A stretch of DNA of 64,000 nucleotides from assembly GCA_951640165.1 (NCBI GenBank), contig OX621265.1:19295001-19359000 (forward strand), in the 5' to 3' direction. The DNA is from Pseudoips prasinana (Eukaryota > Arthropoda > Insecta > Lepidoptera > Nolidae). Below, piece by piece: positions 41,514 through 49,429 of the stretch; position 1 is the stretch's first letter; each line of letters begins with the position of its first letter. Made by a program: the position numbers and the translations under genes. The notes under the pieces are model-generated. The model saw nothing but the letters and a program-made list of their open reading frames with translations. It was not told the DNA's origin and searched no databases.

Positions 41514-44399
41514 CTACTGAGCATCGATAACCCCGTCTGTATGCCATTTATTGACAAAAGCCTCCTCCAACCTTTTCCATTCTTCTCTGTTTTTGGCAGT
41601 TCTTGTCCATAAGCCTCCTGCTACAGCTTTTATATCATCCACCCATCTCCTGGATGGTCTACCTCTTTTCCTCTTCATGTGACTGGTGAACCAATTCATT
41701 ATTGATTTTGACCATTTGTCTTTGCCTCTAACTATATGACCCGACCATCTCCACTTTAGCTTTTTTATTGTTGTTGTGACATGTTTTGTTTTTGTGTATT
41801 TCTTTATAGTATCCATTCTTATTCTGTCAGATAGTCTTTTCCCCATCATACTTCTTTCCATGGAGTTTTGGCAAGTTTCCAGCTTTTTAATATTTGCTTT
41901 GGTGAGTGCCCAAGTTTGACAGCCATATGTGAGTACAGGGAGTATGCTGACATCAAAAAGTTTCCGTTTGATGCCTATACTGATACCACCATTCTTCATG
42001 ACCTCCTTCAAGCTCCAAAACTGTTTCCAGGCATTTCCCACGCGCCTGTCTATCTCTTTTGTGGTCTGATCAACCAGAGCAACTACCTGGCCTAAATATA
42101 TGTACTCCTTGACATATTCTAGTGGATTGTTATTCACCAGTATAGGTTCTTCCTTGCCATTGGTCATAACCTTGGTCTTTAATGTATTCATGACCAATCC
42201 CACCTTGCCACTTTCTCTTACTAGATCATCTAGCATCTCCTGTAGCCCATTACTTGATGATGAGAGGATTATTAGATCATCAGCAAATCTGAGATGTGAT
42301 ACATTTTCACCGTTAATGGATAGTCCACAGGTCGCCCAATCTAAATGTCGAAAGACGTCTTCCAAAACTGCAGTGAAGAGGTTTGGTGACAGGGGATCGC
42401 CCTGGCGTACGCCTCTTTCCATTTTGATCTCTTTGCCTTCTTTTTCCAATTTTATTTTCGCCTTACTATTTGAGTAGATATTTTTAAGGATCCTGATATA
42501 TTTATGTTCAACCCCTTGGTTTTTGAGTGCATTCCAGATTTTTTCGTGTTCGATTGAATCAAATGCTTTACTGTAGTCCACAAAACTACAGTAGAAGATT
42601 AAGCTATGTTCTTTACCTTTTTCAAGCAATTGTTTGATGACATGAATATGGTCTAAGGTTGAATAGCCACTCCTGAAACCCGCCTGTTCCCTGGGTTGAT
42701 TTTCATCCAAAGTATTAGTTATTCTACTGAGTATTACTTTTGCAAAGATTTTATATATATTTGACATTAGACTTATAGGCCTATAATTATTGATGTTGCT
42801 TTTGTCTCCTTTTTTATGTAAAAGTACTATGGATGATGTTGTCCACTGGTAAGGAATCGTTTCGGTTTGTAAGATTTGGTTGAAAAGATGTTTGAGAATT
42901 GGAATTAGGTGATTTTTATTGAGAATTAGGAACTCATTACTTATGCCATCTGACCCTGGAGCTTTATCAGGTTTTTGAGTTCTTACAGCCTTTTCTATTT
43001 CTTCGTGCATTATATCGGGTATTTCATTTCCATCTGTTAATAATGATTTTTCTGTAGTGATTTGGCTTGAATATAATTCTTGAAAGAATCGTGTAGCTAT
43101 TGATAATATTTCAGGTCGTCGTTTTTCGTTTTTATTATTTTTATTTAATAAGTGTGGTATCCAATCTCGTTTTTCCAGTAGTAATTTAGCTGCTTTTTTG
43201 GTGCCTCCAGTTCTTTTTATACATTTTTCAAGTTGTTCCAGTCTATATCTTTGACGGTCTTTTCTCATTTGTGTTTTAATTTCTTTACTTGTTTTGGCTA
43301 TTTCGTTTCTTATCGTTTTCGTCTTTTCTAACTTAGATATAAGGTCTGCTCTATTTCTTAACAGTTCTTTAGTTTTGTTTGATACCCAATCTCTCTTGTC
43401 GGTTTTGTTTTCTAATTTGCCTTTATTGTATAGAAGTTCTTGGAATTTATTGTATTTATTTTGTATGTCTAGGTTCTTTGTTTTTTCTATAAATTGCTCA
43501 AGCTTTCCTTTTAGTGAATCGGTATTATCTAATGTTCTGGTATTGGCGTGCTTTATTTTAAAGGGTCTATTTTGCTTGAGTGTGTTTGTTTGTAACTTAG
43601 CTCTTACCATCCTATGATTGCTGTTAAAGTTAATATTGTTTAAAACTCTACAGTCTTGGAAGTCTTTACTTCTGTTTGTTAGTATAAAATCTATCTCATT
43701 TTTATGGCGGCCATCTGGGGATGTCCATGTCCATCTGTTGTTCTCACGTTTTCTATATAGGGTGTTTAATATTTTTAAGTTATTTTCGTAAGCAAGTAGT
43801 AAGAGTTTCTCCCCATTTCTTGTTCTTTTGCCTGAGCAATATGGGCCTAATATTATTTGTTCTCCGTCTGTTCTTGCCCCCGTTCTTGCATTGAAGTCTC
43901 CGATAACTACTAAGTTGTTGTGTGAGCGACTCTTTATTGTGTCTTGTAAAATGGAGTAAAATGTATCGATTTCCGTTTCACTTGCTTGTTCTGTTGGGGA
44001 GTAGACTTGTATAATCGACCACTTTTCGTTCTTCGGAGGTAGTTTTATGTTGAGTATTACAATACGCTCTGTGACACCAATGAACTCTTCAATGAAAGGT
44101 TTTAATTCATGTTTGATTAGAAATCCTGTTCCATATAGGCCTGGTGTTTCCCCTTTATAGTAGAATATAAAATGCCCATGGTCTTCTATACTCTCGCCCA
44201 TGCGTCGGACTTCACTCAGGCCCAGTATTGACCACTTAATTTTTTCCAAAGCTAGCATTAATTCTGATAAACTCTCATTAGTTCTTAAGGATAGTGTGTT
44301 TAAAGTTGCTATGTGTATGTAGTCTTTTATATGGCGATGTTTTATAGGAGGAATGTTTGGTTGTGCTATGGTTGAAGGGTAATAGTCTTCTTCCCCCAC
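41514..44399 (-). CDS. RTE ORF2: endonuclease-reverse transcriptase
   Basis: This 961-codon protein nicks target DNA and reverse-transcribes the element RNA at the nick. Residues 29-268 are an apurinic-type endonuclease: TLNTL at 32, GLSEVRR at 60, GDFNARTG at 167, NEIDFIL at 234, and SNHRMV at 260. The usual SDH motif has Asn for Asp. RT blocks are PGSDGISNEF at 481, NYRPISLMSNIYK at 538, FVDYSKAFDS at 606, GVRQGDPLSPNLF at 663 and the FADD box at 705-708. The frame opens at a GTG; the first ATG codon is residue 48, inside the endonuclease. The frame continues open upstream through the end of ORF1, so translation probably comes from ORF1 by frameshift. No stop interrupts it. Confidence 0.88.
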   Translation of the reverse strand: MGEEDYYPSTIAQPNIPPIKHRHIKDYIHIATLNTLSLRTNESLSELMLALEKIKWSILGLSEVRRMGESIEDHGHFIFYYKGETPGLYGTGFLIKHELKPFIEEFIGVTERIVILNIKLPPKNEKWSIIQVYSPTEQASETEIDTFYSILQDTIKSRSHNNLVVIGDFNARTGARTDGEQIILGPYCSGKRTRNGEKLLLLAYENNLKILNTLYRKRENNRWTWTSPDGRHKNEIDFILTNRSKDFQDCRVLNNINFNSNHRMVRAKLQTNTLKQNRPFKIKHANTRTLDNTDSLKGKLEQFIEKTKNLDIQNKYNKFQELLYNKGKLENKTDKRDWVSNKTKELLRNRADLISKLEKTKTIRNEIAKTSKEIKTQMRKDRQRYRLEQLEKCIKRTGGTKKAAKLLLEKRDWIPHLLNKNNKNEKRRPEILSIATRFFQELYSSQITTEKSLLTDGNEIPDIMHEEIEKAVRTQKPDKAPGSDGISNEFLILNKNHLIPILKHLFNQILQTETIPYQWTTSSIVLLHKKGDKSNINNYRPISLMSNIYKIFAKVILSRITNTLDENQPREQAGFRSGYSTLDHIHVIKQLLEKGKEHSLIFYCSFVDYSKAFDSIEHEKIWNALKNQGVEHKYIRILKNIYSNSKAKIKLEKEGKEIKMERGVRQGDPLSPNLFTAVLEDVFRHLDWATCGLSINGENVSHLRFADDLIILSSSSNGLQEMLDDLVRESGKVGLVMNTLKTKVMTNGKEEPILVNNNPLEYVKEYIYLGQVVALVDQTTKEIDRRVGNAWKQFWSLKEVMKNGGISIGIKRKLFDVSILPVLTYGCQTWALTKANIKKLETCQNSMERSMMGKRLSDRIRMDTIKKYTKTKHVTTTIKKLKWRWSGHIVRGKDKWSKSIMNWFTSHMKRKRGRPSRRWVDDIKAVAGGLWTRTAKNREEWKRLEEAFVNKWHTDGVIDAQ

Positions 44400-44482
44400 G
44401 GTGACTGGCCGGATTGGGGTGCTTTTATAAAAAGTTGTTTTTGTTGGTGTTGTATTATTCTGGTTCCGGGTGTCGATGCTAT

Positions 44483-45070
44483 TTACACGTTTTTTGGTTG
44501 TTCCGATAGTGAAGCAGATCTTCCTCTTTCAACATAGTTAAGGATATTAGGTCTTAATATATTTTTTCCTGTAGTTTTAGTCCCTGTGTTGCTTTGTGTC
44601 TTGAGTACAGCAGTTTTCTTTTGATTTGAAGAGTTTGGTGAGCCTGACTCTTCTCTTTTCCTTTTTTCTGTGCTGTTGTCTCTGGTTTTTTTTATTACTA
44701 ATTTATCATATTTTATGAACGCAACATTTCCTTTCTTTTTTTCTTCTTCCACTTGTATCTGCAGTTGCTTACGTTTTTCTAGCACTTCTTTGGTATAGTC
44801 TTCTTTGATGTATGTTCCTTGCGGAAGATTGGACTTATTTCGCAAAATCAAGTGCTTTTTCCAAAGTGTAGTAATAGTGACTACGACTGGGCGGTTTTTG
44901 TTGTTGACCTGTTTTCCAATTCTGTATATTTTACTGATTTCATTACTATCCAGATGTGTTCCCGAGTCCTCTATGAGATCCTTAATGCAGTCTACAAGCT
45001 CACATTCAGTTTTTCCTATTTCTTCTATCCCAAAAAATACTAGATTGTTTTTCCGTTTTTCATCCTTCAA
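44483..45070 (-). CDS. RTE ORF1 (5'-truncated)
   Basis: The 195-codon remainder reads FFGIEEIGKTECELVDCIKD, IYRIGKQVNNKNRPVVVTIT and LPQGTYIKEDYTKEVLEKRK. It is followed by a Lys/Glu-rich coiled segment and a basic, Ser-rich end. This order resembles the L1-ORF1-like nucleic-acid-binding proteins of insect LINEs (an RNA-chaperone role is inferred). It has no ATG: its first codon is the insertion boundary itself, so the true N-terminus was lost on integration. Its last codons overlap ORF2 in the -1 frame. Confidence 0.65.
   Translation of the reverse strand: MKDEKRKNNLVFFGIEEIGKTECELVDCIKDLIEDSGTHLDSNEISKIYRIGKQVNNKNRPVVVTITTLWKKHLILRNKSNLPQGTYIKEDYTKEVLEKRKQLQIQVEEEKKKGNVAFIKYDKLVIKKTRDNSTEKRKREESGSPNSSNQKKTAVLKTQSNTGTKTTGKNILRPNILNYVERGRSASLSEQPKNV
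44489..44495 (-). promoter_or_regulatory. Putative -1 frameshift heptamer A AAA AAC
   Basis: In the ORF1 frame the codons are CCA AAA AAC GTG TAA, so A AAA AAC stands in the correct register two codons before the stop. A -1 slip passes directly into the ORF2 frame (CGT GTA AAT ...), which is open from a TGA at 44529-44531 onwards. I see only a weak four-pair stem downstream (GTGT/ACAC), no strong pseudoknot. Confidence 0.55.
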
Positions 45071-45174
45071 AAACTGCGGGCATAGCTAGTATTAAATCCC
45101 ATACATATTTGAATATCGCAAATAAAATAAAATAGCTTTTATTTATTAAGAGGATTATAATAGCAGTTATTGAA

Positions 45175-45625
45175 ATTTTATTTATTGTTAATTATAAATA
45201 TCTCTTTTTCTGTGTGCCTTTTGGTAAGGGCTTCCTCCAACTCCCTCCATTGGAATCTATCGTTCGCCACTCACATCCAGCGTGGGCCCAAAGTAGCTTT
45301 GAGTTCGTCCTCCCATCACAACCCAATCAAAACTTGGCGTCCACGGTTTCGATGGCCGTCTCTGGGGTACAGTCAACAGCATAAGTAGATGATCAAAATT
45401 GGACTTGAGTTTTGAGTTTATGATGCTATTGGGCGGCAGTTTTCACTAGTTAATATTTTTTACACTTAACACTCACGCACACCTTCAACTAGATACTCTT
45501 CACCACCACACTATTTTGTCGCAATTTATGATAATATGTATTGAATATCCGACTTTGATCATCTACTTTTGCTGTTGACTGTACCACAGTGTCACGAGCT
45601 TTCTCCACTTGTCTACATTGCATCA
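45175..45625 (-). mobile_element. LINE C-terminal fragment split by MITE-L
   Basis: The minus strand has remnants NVDKWRKLV, RRPSKPWTPSFDWV and FQWRELEEAL in several frames, typical of the end of an RTE-like ORF. MITE-L interrupts it. Confidence 0.5.
45370..45581. mobile_element. MITE-L (TA-flanked, mariner-like)
   Basis: CAGTCAACAGCATAAGTAGA and its near-complement at the right (TCTACTTTTGCTGTTGACTG) are flanked by TA at 45368-45369 and 45582-45583. It is 212 bp and non-coding. Confidence 0.75.
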
Positions 45626-45701
45626 TAATAGAGTTTAAAATATGGTGCCAACTTCCTTGTCTGGGAAAGGGTTAAACCTTCCCCCGTTCTTTTCTATGTC
45701 A

Positions 45702-45943
45702 TCCTTACTAATATTATGAATGTGAAAGTTATTGAACCAATTTACTTGCAATTTGGTGTACAGATAGTCTAGAGCCTGCGAAAGGCTACTTTTACTTTTA
45801 CATAGGCTACTTTTACTTTTACATAGGCTACTTTTACTTTTACATAGGCTACTTTTACTTTTACATAGGCTACTTTTCAAGCAGAGTTCGGCGTGATACG
45901 GTGCCCGACTATTCCACGCGGACGAAGTCATGGGCACAGCTAG
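45702..45943 (+). mobile_element. Hel-C Helitron with internal 21-bp tandem repeat
   Basis: It starts TCCTTACTAATATTATGAAT and ends CGCGGACGAAGTCATGGGCACAGCTAG|T. The 21-bp unit AGGCTACTTTTACTTTTACA(T) repeats just over four times from 45783 to about 45875. The minus-strand frame across it (KSSLCKS repeats) is an artefact of the repeat. Confidence 0.7.
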
Positions 45944-45949
45944 TAATCT

Positions 45950-46440
45950 ATAATTTTTCATTTACGACAAAGTAAAGGTGGCAATTGTATCTGAATACAA
46001 AGAAAAAATGGATTTGTTACTTAAATATAATAGACCTAGTAACCTACGTAAGCTGCCTAATTTACCTACATATAAATTCCTAAGTATAACAATGTATACG
46101 GAAAGAGACACTGGAGGTGTATCCTTCCCTCTATTATAAACAACTTACCAAAATACATAATAGATAAAATTATAAAGTGCAATAATGCGAAGAAAACGCA
46201 TTCATTAGTAAAATATTATTACTTAGTACATAGTGGGAACGATGCACCTTCAGATATTCAAAGCTCGAACGTTTCTATGCGCTAGCTACGCCTTGGCCAA
46301 TTGAGACGTATGTGTAACTGAATAGGCGCACATAATCTTTTTATTTTTAGATTATGCTCCTTTTTATTAGAACAAAAATTTTGTTTAATTTAAAATAAAC
46401 AGTTCCAAATTTATTTATTTAATTTTTTTATATAGATTTT
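45950..46440. other. Intron DNA, no exon seen
   Basis: Mostly A+T-rich. It ends with a pyrimidine run and the acceptor of exon 3. Confidence 0.35.
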
Positions 46441-46461
46441 TTTTCTTAACTTCTTTTTCAG

Positions 46462-46552
46462 ATACAACAATTAGCACAAGCAATATACGTACAAACAATG
46501 TTCGCGATGCAGGCCGCCGGAGTCACTGACCCTCTAAACATGGCTTTGAATG
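46462..46552 (+). CDS. THAP / C2H2 gene, exon 3
   Basis: The acceptor TTCTTTTTCAG|ATAC is strong. In phase 0, matching the end of exon 2, it reads IQQLAQAIYVQTMFAMQAAG then VTDPLNMALN, with no stop. It ends at AATG|GTACGA, a weak donor, in phase 1. I know no named domain for this segment. Its support is the splice site, phase agreement and protein-like composition. The donor region is partly copied twice more in the following 250 bp. Confidence 0.6.
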
Positions 46553-46842
46553 GTACGATTATTGTTTTATATGACGTTTATACAACTAAACTTTCTTTTA
46601 TATGACTGGAATATGAGAATTGTTTAATTTTTTTAGGTACTATAGGCGTTTAATGTTATAGCATTGTTAAATATAGATATAAATGGTACGATTATGGTTG
46701 TATATAACCTTTATACAACTTAAATTTCTTTTATATTACCGTAATGATTATGGTTGTATATAACCTTTATACAACTTAAATTTCTTTTGTATTACTGGAA
46801 TATGGAAATTGATTCATATCATTGGGTACTTATAGGCGTTTA
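46545..46842 (+). repeat. Three diverged tandem copies around the exon 3 donor
   Basis: Units starting AATGGTACGATTAT or AATGATTATGGTTG occur at about 46549, 46681 and 46744, each followed by TTTATACAACT.AA.TTTCTTTT. The second unit repeats the donor TGGTACGATTA. Confidence 0.75.
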
Positions 46843-46860
46843 GGGGGTCTATGTTTAACA

Positions 46861-46903
46861 ATGCTATACCACCGCAAATATTTTATTTGCGGTGGTATAG
46901 CAT
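46861..46903. repeat. Perfect 20-bp palindrome
   Basis: The arms ATGCTATACCACCGCAAATA (46861-46880) and complement (46884-46903) surround TTT. Confidence 0.95.
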
Positions 46904-46920
46904 CTCACCTTCCAAGGACA

Positions 46921-47226
46921 ATGGCATGCGCCGGCTCTGCTGCTGCATCAGCTGAGGCCTCTAAGCGGCTCAAATATACAAACCTTGAAAGAGATTATAT
47001 ATTTGAGCCGTTTGGAGTGGAGACGCTTGGGCCATGGGGTCCGAGAGCGCGAATTTTTTTCCGCGAATTATCCAAACGCTTGGTGGACGCTACACGCGAC
47101 CAGAGGGCTGGCCAATATCTTGGACAGCGCTTAAGCATTGCCATCCAGCGTGGGAATGCGGCCAGCATTCTGGGCACGATGCTCAAAGGCAGCGATACCG
47201 AAGTTTTTTTCGACGCCCCAAGATGA
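46921..47226 (+). pseudogene. Retroelement-derived C-terminal domain ORF
   Basis: From the ATG at 46921 the frame reads AAASAEASKRLKY, then FEPFGVETLGPWGPRARIFF, SKRLVDATRDQRAGQYLGQR and IAIQRGNAASILGTM, stopping at 47224. The GVETLGPWGP...RISIAIQRGNA pattern is one I associate with the end of reverse-transcriptase-bearing repeats of many invertebrates, though I cannot name the family. The frame is intact but has no RT. It lies in the intron before the C2H2 exon. An A+T-rich 3' UTR follows to about 47395. Confidence 0.5.
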
Positions 47227-47570
47227 GACCTGTATATAATAATATGTATATTTATTTTAATTTAAATATAAGTATATATTTTTAGTACTTAGTTTTACGT
47301 TTCCTTAGTTGATATTTTAAGTTTATTAGATAATTTAAATCCTTTTTATTAACATGAAATAAACTGCCTAAGTAATAAAAATTTTATTTACTAAATATAG
47401 GTTTTATCAAAGATCTTATAAATAATACAGGGTAAACAATTTGAATAATTAATTAAATTTGATTAGTGATTAAATAAATAGAACTTACACAAAAGAATTG
47501 TCAACATTTGCACGCCGAAAGGCTAATTCCATATTAGCCTTTCGCACCTATTGATGTCACGTATGAAATG

Positions 47571-47696
47571 ACTTGGTCTTAAGACTATAGACATTTACGT
47601 TTTTCTGAGTAGTTGTTAACTGTAATTCTATGGTCTTAAGACTTGGTCTTAAGACTATAGACATTTACGTTTTTCTGAGTAGTTGTTAACTGTAGT
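47571..47696 (+). repeat. 70-bp tandem duplication
   Basis: ACTTGGTCTTAAGACTATAG and the next ~40 bases occur at 47571 and again at 47641. Each copy includes the palindrome GTCTTAAGAC. Confidence 0.85.
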
Positions 47697-48139
47697 TTTG
47701 CGTAATTCTCCAAAACAGAAAAATAAATTACACATGTTGCTACGCCGCAGTCGGGTAAAAGGTAGTTGTTGACTCTAACCTCAAAACTATTGTTGACGTT
47801 ATAAAAAAGTGGCTATTTAGACAAGATGTTGACACGGCATGGTGTTTACAACATAAAATTAAATCAATCTAACTATAGTTTATTTTCGGACACTAAAATT
47901 ATAGTCCTGTCCAGCTCCTATAGAAATTTGGCCATTGTTCTTTAGAACGTACAAAGTATTTACGATTTAAACCGCTGCTATAGTTGTCTGCTTAACATGA
48001 GTTCAAAACTACTTTCAACCTTTTATATAACCATTTTACAACTAAATATACGTGTTTAGTCATGTAAGACTCGTATAAAATTTATAAGACATTTTATATG
48101 ACCGGCTGTAGTTATTGATTATAAATCAAGTTTCATGTA

Positions 48140-48274
48140 CAGATGCCAGCACATCCAGCTATCCCAATCAATCAAATTTCTTTTATAGATTTTTAACTTT
48201 ATCACAATAGCATAAGGTTCACTTTCAATTGGGGAAATTTGACAGATTGGGGTAGCTTGATGTGCTGGCGTCTG
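48140..48274. mobile_element. MITE-F copy 2 (TA-flanked)
   Basis: CAGATGCCAGCACATCCAGC at the left and the near-complement of GATGTGCTGGCGTCTG at the right have TA outside both. It lies 60 bp upstream of the C2H2 exon. Confidence 0.75.
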
Positions 48275-48334
48275 TACATATATAAATGTAAGTTGCATTG
48301 ATATGATTATTATATTAGTCGCGTATTACCGCAG

Positions 48335-49018
48335 ATACTGAGTGGAAAATCTCAAGATTTTTCTCTATCGGCCCGCATTCTCGAAGATTTTAGTGTCAGG
48401 CCTTTGTCCAGCAGTGGACGTCATACGGCTGACATGACGAATATTCCCGGTAGTAATTTATACGTTATTACAGGAATACCACCACAAGTAAAAACCGAAG
48501 AAATCGAACTCCCAGTACCAACAGACCCTCACCCGTCAACCACAGAGACCGAACACCAAGCCGATAACGTATGGAGTCAACCAGAAGCAGACAGACGAAG
48601 CCAAGAGTTCTGTGTAAGTAATTACGATGATCCCATAGAAAACAGGCGGTCTTATCAATGCGACGATTGCTCAAAATGTTTCAAAGACAAAGATGTTTTT
48701 ATACTACACAAAAGGACTCACAACGACTCGAATCGTGTCAAAAACGAAAAGGAAAACTTCGACCTGAACACTCTTAAACCGGAAACGTTGAAATCTAATC
48801 CGATTTTAGCGAATCTACTCAAAAATACTATGGAGAAGAATATTTTTAATAGTAACAATGTATTTGATAAGCAATTTATGGTGAATTTTTCGAGTATGGA
48901 GAATTATTTAAGTGCAGTTTCTAAGGATTCTTATGATAACGACGAGGATTGTGATAATAGCGACTTAAGTGATAATTTAGAAAGCAATAATTTGGTTATA
49001 GATGAAAATGTAGCTTAG
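48335..49018 (+). CDS. THAP / C2H2 gene, last exon (C2H2 zinc finger)
   Basis: The frame is open from 48335 to the TAG at 49016-49018. It contains one classic C2H2 finger (YQCDDCSKCF...LHKRTH: Cys-x2-Cys-x12-His-x3-His) near the middle, a preceding Glu/Pro/Thr-rich stretch with VKTEEIE (sumoylation-like), and an acidic Asp/Asn/Ser-rich C-terminus. The protein is probably nuclear. The acceptor is uncertain: TTACCGCAG at 48334 is best by sequence but phase 0; AAG at 48356 or 48386 would match exon 3's phase 1. Bases 48396-48440 match an RTE 3' tail. If transcribed alone, the first good ATG is at 48434. Confidence 0.65.
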   Translation: MLSGKSQDFSLSARILEDFSVRPLSSSGRHTADMTNIPGSNLYVITGIPPQVKTEEIELPVPTDPHPSTTETEHQADNVWSQPEADRRSQEFCVSNYDDPIENRRSYQCDDCSKCFKDKDVFILHKRTHNDSNRVKNEKENFDLNTLKPETLKSNPILANLLKNTMEKNIFNSNNVFDKQFMVNFSSMENYLSAVSKDSYDNDEDCDNSDLSDNLESNNLVIDENVA

Positions 49019-49084
49019 ATATTTCTGTACAGTATATATTTTTATTAATTTTCTCCGTTGGGACCGAATATTAGATTAAAGGCG

Positions 49085-49424
49085 GAGTCCGTTGTCTCTG
49101 CTTACCCCTTTGGGTAACAGGCATGAGTCTATGTATGTATACACCACTAATAATTGATATATGTTTGGACATGTTTAACATTCACATGTACTATGCATGA
49201 GTCTATGTATGTATGTATACACCACTAATAATTGATATATGTTTGGACATGTTTAACATTCACATGTACTATGCATGAGTCTATGTATGTATACACCACT
49301 AATAATTGATATATGTTTGGACATGTTTAACATTCACATGTACTATGCATGAGTCTATGTATGTATGTATACACCACTAATAATTGATATATGTTTGGAC
49401 ATGTTTGACATTCATATGTACCAC
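49085..49424 (+). repeat. LINE tail leading into a 4-unit tandem repeat
   Basis: 49085-49140 is the (GTAT)n-tailed LINE end. Units beginning GCATGAGTCTATGTATGTAT start at 49121, 49195, 49273 and 49347 (74-78 bp each), differing mainly in the number of GTAT steps. Confidence 0.85.
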
Positions 49425-49429
49425 ATTAT

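Larger units (their letters stand above)
41439..45084 (-). mobile_element. RTE-type LINE with 14-bp TSD
   Basis: The insertion (41453-45070) is bounded by the direct repeat AAACTGCGGGCATA at 41439-41452 and 45071-45084. On the minus strand it starts inside ORF1 at 45070 (5' truncation), carries an intact ORF2, and has a 3' UTR of only about 60 bp ending in (ATT)n. It lies in an intron of the THAP/C2H2 gene, antisense to it. It is a different RTE family from the decayed copies at 9690-12178 and 24325-27255. Confidence 0.9.
41362..45089 (+). mobile_element. Hel-A-like Helitron split by the RTE
   Basis: The 5' part (TCCTACTAATATTACAAATA) is at 41362-41452. The 3' end GAAACTGCGGGCATAGCTAG|T is completed at 45071-45089 on the far side of the RTE. 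Confidence 0.7.

Noticed and set aside
45635..45961. Minus-strand frame with repeated KSSLCKS
   Set aside because: Produced by the 21-bp tandem repeat inside Hel-C, not a repeat protein.
49121..49424. Possible CRISPR-like array
   Set aside because: Units are contiguous with no unique spacers and the genome is eukaryotic; it is a minisatellite.
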